Assembly (NCBI GenBank): GCA_944384265.1
Contig: CALWSR010000007.1
Span: forward strand, 1-64,000
Source: an uncultured Clostridia bacterium
GTDB taxonomy: Bacteria > Bacillota > Clostridia > Lachnospirales > Anaerotignaceae
Length of the DNA stretch: 64,000 nucleotides
Direction: 5' to 3'
Shown here in pieces: positions 29,053-38,941 of this stretch. A model generated the notes under the pieces. That model ran no database searches and was not told the DNA's origin. It saw nothing but the letters and a program-made list of their open reading frames with translations. The translations under genes and the position numbers were made by a program. The stretch's first letter is position 1; each line of letters opens with the position of its first letter.

Positions 29053-30966
29053 TTATGTCTTTTTTTTATGAATATTTCTGATGGTTTTCTTTTTAGAGGC
29101 ATATTTTTTTTCTGTTTTTTTGCTCTTTGCAACAAAATTTTGAGTATGCCTTCCCCTTCCCTCCCATGCTTTTTCAGAAGCCCTGGGGCGAATCAGACAA
29201 TGCTTGTCATATCCTATCAAATCCTCTCTGTGGGCTTTTTTCAATGCTTCCAAAACCAAATGATAATTTTGAGGCGCTCTGTATTGCATCAAAGCTCTTT
29301 GCATTGCCTTTTCATGGGGTGTTTTTGGTACATAAACCCTTTCCATGGTTCTGGGGTCCAGCTCTGTATAATACATTGCCGTAGAAAGTGTGCCAGGTGT
29401 AGGATAAAAATCCTGCACCTGCTCCGGCTGGTGTCCAATATCTCTTAAATACTCCGCCAGTTCAATGGCAGAATGCAAATCACTTCCCGGATGACTGCTC
29501 ATCAAATAAGGCACCAAATATTGTTCCTTATCTATTTTTTTATTGATTTCATAATATCTTTTTACAAATTTGTCATAAACCTCTCTGGTGGGCTTTCCCA
29601 TTTTTTCAAGCACCTTGGAGGAAACGTGCTCCGGCGCCACCTTCAGCTGTCCGCTTACATGATGTTGGCAAAGCTCATAAAAAAACGTTTCGTCATTGTC
29701 ATATATCAAATAGTCATATCGTATGCCCGAACGGATAAATACCTTTTTTACTTTAGGCACTTCTCTCAGCTTTCTCAAAAGCTTGATATAATCCTTGTGG
29801 TCCACATTCAGCCTTTGACATTTTTGAGGCCACAGGCATTGTTTGTTTTTGCAGGCCCCCTGTGTCAGCTGTTTGTCACAGGCAGGTCCTCTAAAATTTG
29901 CGGTTGGTCCGCCCACATCATGGATATATCCTTTAAAATCCGGCTCCCACACCAATTTTTTGGCTTCCTCCACAATGGAGGCATGGCTTCTGGCTGTCAC
30001 AACACGTCCCTGATGAAATGCCAATGCACAAAAATTGCAGTTTCCAAAACAGCCCCTGTTGCTGATTAAACTAAACCTTACCTCTTCAATGGCAGGCACG
30101 CCTCCCTCTTTTTCATACATGGGATGATATGTCCTCATATAATGCAAAGCATATACCTTGTCCAGCTCCTCACTTTGCAAAGGTGCAGAGGGAGGATTTT
30201 GCACCACAATCCATTCATCATATTTTTCCACAAGTGCCTTTGCCGTAACAGCATCTGTGTTTTCATACTGTATCAAAAAGCTTTCTGCAAATTTTTTTTT
30301 GGATTTTACCACATCATTGTAATGGGGCAGCTCTATAAAATCATAAGCCCTGTTTTCATCCTTTGTTTTATACACAGACCCCCTTATAAATGTAATTTCC
30401 TCTATGGGTATGCCGCTGTCCAAGGCCTCCGCCAATTCTATAATTTGATGCTCTCCCATGCCATACAGCACCAAATCTGCACCGGAATCCAGTAATATGG
30501 ACCGTCTTACCCTGTTGTCCCAATAATCATAATGGGACAATCTTCTTAAACTGGCTTCAATGCCTCCTAATATAATAGGCGTTTTTTTATAAATTTCTCT
30601 TAATTTATTTGCATATACAATATCTGCCCTGTCAGGACGCAGTCCTCCTTTTCCTCCCGGCGAATAGGCGTCCCTTTGCCGTCTTTTTTTTGCCACACTG
30701 TAATGATTGACCATAGAATCAATGTTGCCGCTGCTTACCAAAAAAGCCAGCCTTGGCTGCCCCAATTTCATAAAATCCTCTTTTTGATTCCAGTTTGGCT
30801 GTGGTATCATACCCACCTTGTACCCTCTGCTTTCCAGCGTTCTGCAAATAATTGCCGCACCAAAGGAAGGATGGTCCACATAGGCATCTCCGCAAATATA
30901 AATAAAATCCAGCTGCTGCCAGCCTCTTTGTTCTACTTCTTCCATTGTTACAGGTAAAAAAGGCAT
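29053..30966 (-). CDS. YgiQ-family radical SAM protein
   Basis: A 637-residue protein of the UPF0313/YgiQ family. An N-terminal B12-binding-like region ([20 protein letters not shown]) is followed by a radical SAM core with [12 protein letters not shown] (C-x3-C-x2-C, near residue 315) for the iron-sulfur cluster. The C-terminus has the family stretch [16 protein letters not shown] and a basic tail. The reaction is not established for the family. It lies 25 nt after the RsmF-like gene. Confidence 0.92.
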   Translation of the reverse strand: MPFLPVTMEEVEQRGWQQLDFIYICGDAYVDHPSFGAAIICRTLESRGYKVGMIPQPNWNQKEDFMKLGQPRLAFLVSSGNIDSMVNHYSVAKKRRQRDAYSPGGKGGLRPDRADIVYANKLREIYKKTPIILGGIEASLRRLSHYDYWDNRVRRSILLDSGADLVLYGMGEHQIIELAEALDSGIPIEEITFIRGSVYKTKDENRAYDFIELPHYNDVVKSKKKFAESFLIQYENTDAVTAKALVEKYDEWIVVQNPPSAPLQSEELDKVYALHYMRTYHPMYEKEGGVPAIEEVRFSLISNRGCFGNCNFCALAFHQGRVVTARSHASIVEEAKKLVWEPDFKGYIHDVGGPTANFRGPACDKQLTQGACKNKQCLWPQKCQRLNVDHKDYIKLLRKLREVPKVKKVFIRSGIRYDYLIYDNDETFFYELCQHHVSGQLKVAPEHVSSKVLEKMGKPTREVYDKFVKRYYEINKKIDKEQYLVPYLMSSHPGSDLHSAIELAEYLRDIGHQPEQVQDFYPTPGTLSTAMYYTELDPRTMERVYVPKTPHEKAMQRALMQYRAPQNYHLVLEALKKAHREDLIGYDKHCLIRPRASEKAWEGRGRHTQNFVAKSKKTEKKYASKKKTIRNIHKKKT

Positions 30967-30991
30967 AACATTCCTCTCTTTTCAATATAAT

Positions 30992-32368
30992 TTATTCCCA
31001 TTTCCATCCAACGGCATATTTGTTTTTGAGCCGTCCCTTTTGTACCTTGCCCCATCCCAAGGGATAGCTGTCTACACAAACAATGTGCCAGCCTTGTTTT
31101 TGCTGCGCCGTTTCTATGGTTTCTCCCTTCAAATATCTTATGACATTGTCATCATTGTATGAAAAATCAATGACATTTTTCACATCCTCTTTTGTCAATG
31201 CCATAGCAAAGGCCTGAGAAGGTTCAAAACGATTTTTTTTAAATGTTCCCAAAAGCAATCCGCTTCTAAGCACTCTAAGCCCCTTCAGGGAAGGGACCCC
31301 TTTGGGAAGATAGCATAAATCATCTCCATATATTTTAAAAATTCCCTTTGTTTTTTTCCATTGCTTTTGCAGCACTTCTTTTTCAAAATCCTCAAACAGA
31401 CCAATTCTTTTGTCTGTATCCTCTTTTTCTTGTTGAAAAACAGCTTCTTGTTTTTTTCCTTTTTTTTGCAGCAGTGCCAAAAAATGTCCTTCTCCCCTTA
31501 TTTTGTGGGGAAACAGCCGGCCGCAGTATTCCAGCTCTTTTTTGCCTCCCTCAATCCATTGGGGTTTTCCTTTGTCAAATCCCAAAATGGGGTCAATGGG
31601 TACCAAAAAAAATTCATTGTGTTTTTCCAAAAATGCCTGTATGATGCCTTCGTTTTCCTCCGGAGAAAATGTGCAGGTGGAATATAAAATCATACCTTCC
31701 TTTTTTAGCATATCTGCGGCACATTCCAATATGTTTTTTTGCTGTTGTATACAAAAATCAATCAACTCTTTGTTCCAGCTTTTTATCATATCCGGCTCTT
31801 TGCGAAACATCCCCTCTCCGGAGCAAGGGGCATCTATGAGTATTTTATCAAAATAGCCGGGAAAGCTTTCTAAAAGTCTTTTTGGTGTTTCACTCATTAC
31901 AATGCTGTTGTCAATACCAAATCGTTCTATGTTTTTTAAAAGGGCTTTTGTTCTGCCGGCACTGATGTCATTTGCAATCAATACACCTGTATGCTGTAAT
32001 TTTGCCCCCAGCTGTGTACTTTTTCCTCCGGGGGCTGCACAAATATCCAGCACACAATCCCCCTCGCTGATTGGCAGCACGCAAGCAGGTGCCATAGCAC
32101 TTGGCTCTTGTATATAATATAGCCCTGCAAAATAATAAGGGTGCTTTGCCGGACGTACCTCTTGTGAAATATAAACTCCTTGCTGACACCATGGCACATC
32201 CTCTGTGTCAAATATATGGCTTTGCAAAAGCTGTTTTTTGCTCCATTTTAATGTATTGATGCGCAGTCCGGCTTGCTTTTTTTCTGCAAAGGCATCCAAA
32301 TATTGCTGATATTCCTTTTCACCAAAAAGGCGCCTCATTTTTTCTGTATATTCCTTTGGTAAATTCAT
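30992..32368 (-). CDS. RsmF-like 16S rRNA cytosine-C5 methyltransferase
   Basis: A 458-residue NOL1/NOP2/Sun-family methyltransferase. The start MNLPKEYTEKMRRLFG has GGAAGG 8 nt upstream; the ATG five codons earlier overlaps that site. The SAM loop CAAPGGKSTQLGA, the motif IV cysteine DAPCSGEGMF and the motif VI catalytic cysteine STCTFSPEE are present. The C-terminal third matches the RNA-binding domains of RsmF-like proteins. The target base is inferred only from the family. Confidence 0.92.
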   Translation of the reverse strand: MNLPKEYTEKMRRLFGEKEYQQYLDAFAEKKQAGLRINTLKWSKKQLLQSHIFDTEDVPWCQQGVYISQEVRPAKHPYYFAGLYYIQEPSAMAPACVLPISEGDCVLDICAAPGGKSTQLGAKLQHTGVLIANDISAGRTKALLKNIERFGIDNSIVMSETPKRLLESFPGYFDKILIDAPCSGEGMFRKEPDMIKSWNKELIDFCIQQQKNILECAADMLKKEGMILYSTCTFSPEENEGIIQAFLEKHNEFFLVPIDPILGFDKGKPQWIEGGKKELEYCGRLFPHKIRGEGHFLALLQKKGKKQEAVFQQEKEDTDKRIGLFEDFEKEVLQKQWKKTKGIFKIYGDDLCYLPKGVPSLKGLRVLRSGLLLGTFKKNRFEPSQAFAMALTKEDVKNVIDFSYNDDNVIRYLKGETIETAQQKQGWHIVCVDSYPLGWGKVQKGRLKNKYAVGWKWE

Positions 32369-32383
32369 TTTCAATCCTTCCAT

Positions 32384-32746
32384 TTTATGATAGTATCAAA
32401 TCATAAATTTTACTGTCAAATATTCTGTTTTATATGATATCAAAAAAATGAAATAATTACAATTCCTTTCCTACGCTTCTGTTTATGGATTTTATCATAG
32501 AAATTTTAAAAAATTTACATTTTGTACTTTACAAAACTGCTGTTGTCTTATACCATATACAAAGTATTACCATTTACATTTGTTTTGTGAATACAAAAAT
32601 CATTTTATATCAAACACTGCAAAAAAACAGTGAAAAATGCAGAAACATTTGCCAATGTTTGTCTGCTGAATCTAGTCAATGCTTTGACAAGCATTTGTCT
32701 ATAATGTTATCAAAACAATCCATTTATCATAAAGAGGAGGAAAAAA
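32384..32746. promoter_or_regulatory. Divergent control region of RsmF-like and flavin reductase genes
   Basis: No gene is supported. A palindrome ATGCTTTGACAAGCAT lies at 32679-32694, immediately before a TATAAT at 32700-32705 and 47 nt upstream of the flavin reductase start. It would cover the spacer of the promoter and may be an operator. The -35 box is not clear. Confidence 0.5.
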
Positions 32747-33325
32747 ATGGGGAAAATTCATTGGAAGCCCGGCACCGTGCTTTATCCTGTTCCCGTTGTC
32801 ATGGTTTCCTGCGGTGACATGGCAGGGCAAAAGGACATTGTGACAGTTGCATGGACAGGTACCGTCAACACAGCACCGCCTATGACATATATTTCATTAA
32901 GACCCTCCAGATATTCCTATGACATCATCAAAAAATCCGGAGAATTTGCCATCAATTTAGTGTCCAAAAAGCTGGCCTTTGCCTGTGACTATTGCGGTGT
33001 CAAAAGTGGGCGGGAAATTGATAAATTTCAGAAAATGCATTTAACCGCAGTAAAAGGAGAAAAAATTTCAGCACCAATTATTTATCAAAGCCCTGTCAAC
33101 ATTGAATGCCGTGTCAAAGACATCCTTCCCCTTGGCACACACGATATGTTTTTGGCTGAGGTGGTTCATGTTTCCGTTACAGATACTTATTTAGATGAAA
33201 GGGGAAAATTCCATTTTGATAAAACAAATCCTGTTTGTTATGCTCATGGCAGTTATTATACATTGTCAAAGGCTTTGGGAGGATTTGGATATTCTGTCAA
33301 AAAAAAGAAAAAACATAAAAAATAA
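32747..33325 (+). CDS. Flavin reductase-like FMN-binding protein
   Basis: A 192-residue split-barrel flavoprotein. The stretch PVVMVSCGD, TVAWTGTVNTAPPMTYISLR and SGEFAINLVSK match the flavin reductase-like family that uses NAD(P)H to reduce FMN. AFACDYCGVKSGREIDKF is a cysteine-containing variant seen in anaerobe members. A Lys-rich tail ends the protein. GAGGAGG lies 6 nt upstream of the ATG. Partner and substrate are unknown. Confidence 0.88.
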   Translation: MGKIHWKPGTVLYPVPVVMVSCGDMAGQKDIVTVAWTGTVNTAPPMTYISLRPSRYSYDIIKKSGEFAINLVSKKLAFACDYCGVKSGREIDKFQKMHLTAVKGEKISAPIIYQSPVNIECRVKDILPLGTHDMFLAEVVHVSVTDTYLDERGKFHFDKTNPVCYAHGSYYTLSKALGGFGYSVKKKKKHKK

Positions 33326-33337
33326 GGAGGTTTCAAA

Positions 33338-33568
33338 ATGCTTCAAATTACAGAGGTTTGTATCATCAGTGCAGACAAAAGTGACAGTAATTGGGAAATA
33401 GAAGGGGAGGTGTTTTTTGATGAGGATTTAGATACGGCATTTACTGTAACTTATATCAGTGAAGAAGACGAATTTGAAAATATTTCATTGGAGTTAGACA
33501 TTACAGATTATGATAAACAAGCTTTGAAGCATAAAATTTTGCAGGCCCTTTCTGAATATGAAGAATAG
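33338..33568 (+). CDS. Small acidic hypothetical protein
   Basis: A 76-residue acidic protein (many Glu and Asp, strands such as FTVTYISEEDE) with no membrane segment. GGAGG is 7 nt upstream and it begins 12 nt after the flavin reductase stop, so the two are co-transcribed. I do not recognise a family. Confidence 0.75.
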   Translation: MLQITEVCIISADKSDSNWEIEGEVFFDEDLDTAFTVTYISEEDEFENISLELDITDYDKQALKHKILQALSEYEE

Positions 33569-33652
33569 TGTAAAAGCTTTTTTGTCATAAAAAATCGGTC
33601 TGCATTCATTATTAAATGGCAGGCTTTCCAATATTTTATATGCAAACAAAAA

Positions 33653-33690
33653 ACGGTACATATTTTTTGTTCATGTACCGTTTGTATTAT
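33653..33690. terminator. Bidirectional terminator between convergent genes
   Basis: ACGGTACAT and ATGTACCGT pair perfectly over an 11-nt loop. On the minus strand TTTTTTGTTTG follows, and on the plus strand TTGTATTATATT. It ends both the plus-strand pair and the acyl-CoA dehydrogenase transcript. Confidence 0.85.
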
Positions 33691-33743
33691 ATTAGCCCAA
33701 TGCCATGATTTTCATATTACTTTGTTGGCAGCAATATGTATCA

Positions 33744-34886
33744 TTATTTTAATTTCAGCCAGTTGGCAATCACAATTTTTTGTACCTCAGAAGTACCTTC
33801 ATAAATTTCTGTGATTTTGGCATCTCTCATCATTCTTTCAGCAGGATATTCTCTTGTATAGCCATATCCTCCATAAAGCTGCAAGCATCTTCTTGTCACA
33901 TCACTTGCTGTTGTGGCAGCATAATATTTTGCCATAGAAGAAAGATGTCCATAGGGTCTGTGCGCATCCTTTTCACAGGCTGCTTCATAAACCAAAAGCT
34001 TTGCCGCTTCTGCTTTGGTTGCCATATCAGCCAATTCAAACTGTGTGTTTTGGAATTGACCTATTTTTCTTCCAAATTGTTTTCTTTCCATTACATATTT
34101 AATACACTCTTCAATGGCTCCCTCTGCAATGCCCAATGCCTGAGAAGCAATGCCAATACGTCCGGAATCCAATGTCTGCATAGCAATTTTAAAGCCCTGT
34201 CCTTCCTTACCCAAAAGATTTTCTTTGGGGATACGGCAATTTTCAAATATCAGCTCACAGGTTGCAGAGCCTCTGATACCCATTTTTCTTTCTTTTTTGC
34301 CGACAGAAAATCCCGGTGTGCCTTCTTCTACAATAAATGCAGAAATGCCTCTGGTGCCTTTTGAAACATCTGTCATGGCAATGATAACATATACTTGGGC
34401 ATAGCCTGCATTTGTAATAAATATTTTTGTACCATTTAATACATATTCATCCCCATCCAAAACAGCCTTTGTCTGCTGCATGGAAGCGTCTGTGCCGGCA
34501 CTAGGCTCTGTCAATCCAAATGCACCCAATTTTTCACCCTTTGCCAATGGCACTAAATATTTTTGTTTTTGTGCTTCTGTACCAAATTGATAAATAGGCT
34601 GGCAGCACAATGAAGTGTGGGCAGATACAATCACTGCTGTTGTGGCACACACCTTTCCCAGCTCCTCCACTGCCATGGAATATGCCAAATTATCTGCACC
34701 ACAGCCGCCGTATTCCTTTGGAAAGGGAATGCCCATAAAGCCATATTTCGCCAGCTTTTCAACGGTTTCCACAGGAAAACGCTCTTCTTCATCAATTTCC
34801 TCGGCCAAGGGTTTTACTTCTGTTTCGGCAAATTTTTTGTACAAATCCCGCAACAGCATATGCTGCTTTGATAAACTAAAATCCAT
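33744..34886 (-). CDS. bcd: Short-chain acyl-CoA dehydrogenase, butyryl-CoA dehydrogenase type
   Basis: An FAD enzyme reducing crotonyl-CoA to butyryl-CoA in clostridial fermentation. The 380 residues fit, with FGLTEPSAGTDASMQQT and RGSATCELIFENCRIP for flavin/substrate binding. The catalytic Glu is probably Glu363 in TEIYEGTSEVQ, and GGYGYTREYPAERMMRDAKI is a family signature. Unlike usual butyrate loci, no etfBA, crotonase or thiolase is adjacent. A Rex-like operator overlaps the promoter. Substrate chain length is inferred from similarity. Confidence 0.9.
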   Translation of the reverse strand: MDFSLSKQHMLLRDLYKKFAETEVKPLAEEIDEEERFPVETVEKLAKYGFMGIPFPKEYGGCGADNLAYSMAVEELGKVCATTAVIVSAHTSLCCQPIYQFGTEAQKQKYLVPLAKGEKLGAFGLTEPSAGTDASMQQTKAVLDGDEYVLNGTKIFITNAGYAQVYVIIAMTDVSKGTRGISAFIVEEGTPGFSVGKKERKMGIRGSATCELIFENCRIPKENLLGKEGQGFKIAMQTLDSGRIGIASQALGIAEGAIEECIKYVMERKQFGRKIGQFQNTQFELADMATKAEAAKLLVYEAACEKDAHRPYGHLSSMAKYYAATTASDVTRRCLQLYGGYGYTREYPAERMMRDAKITEIYEGTSEVQKIVIANWLKLK

Positions 34887-34941
34887 AAAAATGCTCCTCC
34901 TTAATGATTTTTGAAAAAAAGCCCTTTCAAAAGCATAAAAC

Positions 34942-34992
34942 GGGAAAGCCGGATTTGAATTTGCTAAGGCGGTTACAGAAAATGGCTTTCCC
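34942..34992 (-). promoter_or_regulatory. Leader hairpin of the acyl-CoA dehydrogenase mRNA
   Basis: GGGAAAGCC (34942-34950) and GGCTTTCCC (34984-34992) form a perfect 9-bp stem with a 33-nt loop, near the predicted 5' end of the mRNA. It may protect the transcript or regulate it. No T-run follows, so it is not a simple terminator. Confidence 0.55.
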
Positions 34993-35014
34993 TTGTGAAT
35001 CTATTCACATTATA
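34993..35014 (-). promoter_or_regulatory. Rex-like operator overlapping the bcd -10 box
   Basis: TTGTGAATCTATTCACAT (34993-35010) matches the Rex consensus TTGTGAAnnnnTTCACAA except for the last base and overlaps a minus-strand TATAAT at 35009-35014. Rex represses fermentation genes when NADH is low. Control of this gene by Rex is inference from the site, its placement and known regulation of butyrate genes in clostridia. Confidence 0.65.
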
Positions 35015-35148
35015 CATGAATGATATAAAAAATTCCATAGTGTTTTGAAAAAAATGCAACTAAAATTCTATTTTTACTATCATAGTAAACAAAATTATCA
35101 TCATGATTTCATACGATTGTATATTCCTTTTATAAATAGACCCATATT

Positions 35149-35697
35149 TTATTTTTTTGCAAACGGCTCTCTAAAAAGCGGACGATATACCAGCTTGCCT
35201 TTGATTCTCACACTTTCAAACAATGTAATGGCATCTACCAGCATTTCTTTTTGTTCCACAACAACATTTCTTTCCATTTGTAAAAAAGAACCGTAAGCAA
35301 CCGCTTCTCTTGCCAGTGTAATGTGGGGCCGCAGTGCTTTTTTCTCTCTTGCAAATCCCTGTCTGGACAAATTCCGCTCCAATGCTTCAAATAAACGAAA
35401 AAGCTGCTTGCTTTCTTTGACTCCGGCCCAAATAATCCCCTTTTCTCCCCTTTGAAAAAAACCGATTCTGTTTAAATATAATGGAAAAGCTTTATTTTTT
35501 TGTGCTGTTTCAAAAACCGCTTGTTTTAAATACGATATGTCATCCCTTGTGGTTTCCCCAAAAAAATGTAATGTCATATGAAAATTTTCTTTTTCTGTAA
35601 AATTTCCCTTTTTGCAGTTTTTTTGACACTGCTGTTGTATTTGTGCCAAAGCCTCTTTCATTTCCTCTGACATACCAATTCCAATAAATGTTCTCAA
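35149..35697 (-). CDS. thpR: RNA 2',3'-cyclic phosphodiesterase
   Basis: A 182-residue 2H phosphoesterase (LigT/ThpR family) that opens 2',3'-cyclic phosphates on RNA. The two catalytic motifs are visible: H40-M-T42-L in NFHMTLHFFGE and H124-I-T126-L in LRPHITLARE. MRTFIGIGMSEEMKEAL is the typical N-terminus. It stands alone, upstream of the acyl-CoA dehydrogenase. Confidence 0.93.
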   Translation of the reverse strand: MRTFIGIGMSEEMKEALAQIQQQCQKNCKKGNFTEKENFHMTLHFFGETTRDDISYLKQAVFETAQKNKAFPLYLNRIGFFQRGEKGIIWAGVKESKQLFRLFEALERNLSRQGFAREKKALRPHITLAREAVAYGSFLQMERNVVVEQKEMLVDAITLFESVRIKGKLVYRPLFREPFAKK

Positions 35698-36204
35698 ATG
35701 CTTCTTCCTTTCTGTTTTTTGATATTGTTATTTTCACATAGATTTTAAAGTAAAAAACAGTTCTTTCCATTTCTCTGTTACAATACAAAGCAATGTTTTT
35801 TTGCCTCCTTCCGCCATAAGGGTTTAGAAGCATACTCAATTTTTTTGATTACTTCTTTTCATATGACACCAATGGTATTGTTCTGTTTTAAATACCACTG
35901 TCAATCCTTTTTCCTATGCAATGAAAACACATACTGTTTTATTTGTTAAAAAAATCTCCATTGCACAAAACAGATAAAACAAACCTTCCTTATTTATACA
36001 TAACCAAGTCATATGCTTCAAAATTGCTTCGTATTTTGTTTCACATTGGCTGTGATTGCTTTGATTTTTTGTATTTTCTATACAAAATAAAATGGACAAA
36101 AAACCTTTTTCGTATTTTTCCACATTGCTTATGATTCCGCAAAACCATATAAAATACATTCGTGCTATCACCATTAGCTTTTCATAAACCAAAGGCTTTA
36201 AAAT
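35698..36204. other. Intergenic, no supported gene
   Basis: A 92-codon minus-strand frame (35914-36192) has no ribosome binding site and random-looking aromatic-rich sequence. I see no strong hairpin. Confidence 0.45.
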
Positions 36205-36681
36205 TCATGCAGCCAGTCCATTTTGGGATAAAGCTTCCCTGTCCAAATGAAATATATTCCACTTTACACCCATATCAATATCTGTGATAGCCTGCATTTT
36301 AGCAATAGGAGATTGACCGCCGCTGTTTAAAGGAGTATATATACTTTTATCAAAAAAATTGCCTTTCATAACCTCATTTGCAGTATGGGCAAAATCCCCA
36401 TTATAAGAATAATAGTCGCCATCACAACAATATGAAAGTGCTATCCATTTCCCGTCACAGTTTACTTCCAGCCACTCCTCCTCTCCATAGGGTACAAGTG
36501 ACAGATACAGATTCAATCCAGCAGGAATTTTTTTCAAAATCTTTTCAATCACTTTTTCTGTAATTTCTTCTCCTTCCTATTCATGATACGGAGGGTCAAA
36601 ATATCTAATATGCTGTAATTTTATTGCCTTTTTATCAAAATCAGAAGCTATTTCTTTTTTAGAAATGACTTTAAATTCCAT
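36205..36681 (-). pseudogene. Hypothetical gene interrupted by an in-frame UAG
   Basis: From ATG 36679-36681, with GGAG 6 nt upstream, the frame reads MEFKVISKKEIASDFDK and onward for 34 codons to TAG at 36577-36579. It then continues in the same frame for another 124 codons (EGEEITEKVIEKIL to REALSQNGLAA). Both parts have the same hydrophilic, protein-like character, so the intact product would be about 158 residues. The part beyond the stop could also be started from GTG 36550-36552 (115 residues). I do not recognise the family. A nonsense mutation is likeliest; readthrough, re-initiation (AGGAAGGAG overlaps the stop) or a sequencing error are possible. Confidence 0.65.
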
Positions 36682-36869
36682 ATTTTCTCCTTTCACACTT
36701 TCAAATTGAAATTCATTGCTTTTTTTCATTGTTTTATAGAGTATGCTTTTCTTCTTCCATAATCCCCTTAAATTTTTTAAAACCTTTTTTTGTGTCAGAT
36801 TGCTATTATTTTATCAAAATCGTCTTTTAATAAACAGCATAGGCAATATGGCTGACTATCTAACACCCA

Positions 36870-36911
36870 TAAAACAAACAGCAAAACGGCATAGCCAAAA
36901 TGACTATGCCG
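36870..36911 (-). terminator. Terminator of transketolase gene
   Basis: CGGCATAG (36887-36894) pairs with CTATGCCG (36904-36911). On the minus strand the stem is followed by TTTTGCTGTTTGTTTT. It lies about 45 nt past the tkt stop. A near-identical stem ends the chemoreceptor gene at 54675. Confidence 0.75.
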
Positions 36912-36955
36912 TATACAGGGAAACCATTTTTTATTGTGAGTATGAAACCTCTTTT

Positions 36956-38941
36956 TTATTTTCCTACTACATTCATAGCTGTTTCCACTACATTTTCTAC
37001 TGTAAAACCATATTCTTGAAACAATGTATTTGCCGGAGCAGAAGCACCAAAGCCATCTATGCCAATGACAGCCCCGTCCAAACCAACATACTGATGCCAT
37101 CCAAAGGAGGAGGCTGCTTCTACGGCCAATCTTTTTCTGATTTCGTTTGGCAATATACTTTGTTTGTATTCCTCTGTCTGTTCTTCAAAAAGCTCAAAGC
37201 TAGGCATACTGATAACACGGGATTTGATGCCTTTTTCTGCCAAAACATCATATGCCTTGTATATCAGTTCCACCTCAGAGCCGCTTGCCAAAAGCAATAT
37301 GTCTGGAGTACCTTCACAATCTCTTAATATATAAGCACCCTTTAATGCCTCTTTGCCTGTGCCTTCCAGCAATGGCAAATTTTGTCTTGTCAATATCAAT
37401 GAGGTGGGAGATGTGGTTCTGCTCAATGCCGCCAGCCAGCCGGCCGCCGTTTCTCTGGTGTCACAGGGGCGGAACACGGTATAATTTGGCATACTTCGTA
37501 GTGCTGCCAAATGCTCCACAGGCTGGTGGGTTGGCCCATCCTCTCCCACACCAATGCTGTCATGGGTCATAATACTGATAACAGGCAATCCCATCAGTGC
37601 TTCCATTCTCAATCCGGCTTTCATATAATCGCTGAATACAAAAAATCCTGCAATATAAGGCCTTAATCCTCCATGAATCGCCATGGCATTTGCCATTGCT
37701 GTCATGGCAAATTCTCTGATACCAAAATGGATGTTAGAGCCTTCCGGTGTTTGGGCAGAATAATATGCTCTGTCTTTCATCACAGATTTGTTGGAAGGTG
37801 CCAAGTCAGCAGAACCTCCAAAAAGATTTGGTATCACTTTGGAAAGCTTTTGCAGCACTTGTTCAGAAGATGCTCTTGTGGCAATATCTCCTTCATACTG
37901 CCAATAATCTTCTTCCTCCAGCAAATTTACAGGCAATTCTTTGCTGTGCCAAATTTCCCATTCTTTTGCCAGCTGAGGATTTGCTTTTTTGTATGCTTCA
38001 AAAAGCTTGTTCCATTGCTCTTCTTTTTGTGCAAATGCAGACTGCAATGCTTTCATATGCTCTGCAACATCTGCAGGTACAGCAAAATCTTCTGTTTCTG
38101 TCCAGCCAAGGGCTTGCTTTGCCGCTTTCAGTTCTTCTTCTCCCAAGGGTTCTCCATGCGCTGAGGCCTTGCCTTGCTTGTTTGGAGCACCATATCCAAT
38201 GATTGTATTGATTTTAATGATAGAGGGCTTTGTGGTTTCTGCTTTTGCCAATGCAATGGCATTTTCAATGGCAGCTATGTCTGTGCCGTCTTTCACCTCT
38301 TGAGTATGCCAGCCATAGGCTTCAAAGCGTTTTAATACATCTTCTGTAAATGCAATTTGTGTATCTCCTTCAATGGTAATATTGTTAGAATCATAAAGCA
38401 GTATCAGCTTATCCAATGCCATGGTAGCTGCCAGGGAAGCCGCTTCTGCCGCCACTCCCTCCATCAAGCAGCCATCTCCGCAAAGTGCAAATGTATAATG
38501 GTCTACAATATGATATTGTTCTGTATTAAATTTTGCCGCCAAATGCTTTTCTGCCAGGGCAAAACCAACGGCATTTGCAATGCCTTGTCCCAAGGGTCCT
38601 GTGGTTATCTCCACTCCCTTTGTATGGCCATATTCCGGATGTCCCGGAGTGAGAGAATTTCTTTGACGAAATTGTTTTAAATCCTCTATTGTCAAACCAT
38701 ATCCAAACAAATGGAGTAAGGAATAAAGCAGAGCAGAGCCATGTCCTGCGGAAAGTATAAATCTGTCTCTGTCTACCCAGTCAGGATTTGCCGGGTTATG
38801 CTTCATTTGCTTTGCCCAAAGGGTATAGGCGGCAGGGGCCGCACCCAAGGGCAGTCCGGGATGTCCGCTTTTTGCCTTTTGTATGGCATCTGCGGACAGA
38901 AAACGAATTGTGTTAATAGATAATTGGTCAATATGATTCAT
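36956..38941 (-). CDS. tkt: Transketolase
   Basis: It moves two-carbon units between sugar phosphates in the non-oxidative pentose phosphate pathway, using thiamine diphosphate. The 661-residue, full-length protein has the N-terminal [18 protein letters not shown], the cofactor motif [16 protein letters not shown]...NN, ATGPLGQG-type loop [14 protein letters not shown] and a pyrimidine-binding region [19 protein letters not shown] transaldolase lies 528 nt upstream on the same strand. Confidence 0.98.
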   Translation of the reverse strand: MNHIDQLSINTIRFLSADAIQKAKSGHPGLPLGAAPAAYTLWAKQMKHNPANPDWVDRDRFILSAGHGSALLYSLLHLFGYGLTIEDLKQFRQRNSLTPGHPEYGHTKGVEITTGPLGQGIANAVGFALAEKHLAAKFNTEQYHIVDHYTFALCGDGCLMEGVAAEAASLAATMALDKLILLYDSNNITIEGDTQIAFTEDVLKRFEAYGWHTQEVKDGTDIAAIENAIALAKAETTKPSIIKINTIIGYGAPNKQGKASAHGEPLGEEELKAAKQALGWTETEDFAVPADVAEHMKALQSAFAQKEEQWNKLFEAYKKANPQLAKEWEIWHSKELPVNLLEEEDYWQYEGDIATRASSEQVLQKLSKVIPNLFGGSADLAPSNKSVMKDRAYYSAQTPEGSNIHFGIREFAMTAMANAMAIHGGLRPYIAGFFVFSDYMKAGLRMEALMGLPVISIMTHDSIGVGEDGPTHQPVEHLAALRSMPNYTVFRPCDTRETAAGWLAALSRTTSPTSLILTRQNLPLLEGTGKEALKGAYILRDCEGTPDILLLASGSEVELIYKAYDVLAEKGIKSRVISMPSFELFEEQTEEYKQSILPNEIRKRLAVEAASSFGWHQYVGLDGAVIGIDGFGASAPANTLFQEYGFTVENVVETAMNVVGK

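Noticed and set aside
29473-30069. 198-codon plus-strand frame opposite the YgiQ gene
   Set aside because: Antisense shadow of a gene with clear radical SAM motifs; no ribosome binding site.
33780-34364. 194-codon plus-strand frame opposite bcd
   Set aside because: Antisense shadow of a strongly conserved dehydrogenase gene.
35914-36192. 92-codon minus-strand frame between thpR and the UAG-interrupted gene
   Set aside because: No ribosome binding site and no conserved-looking features.
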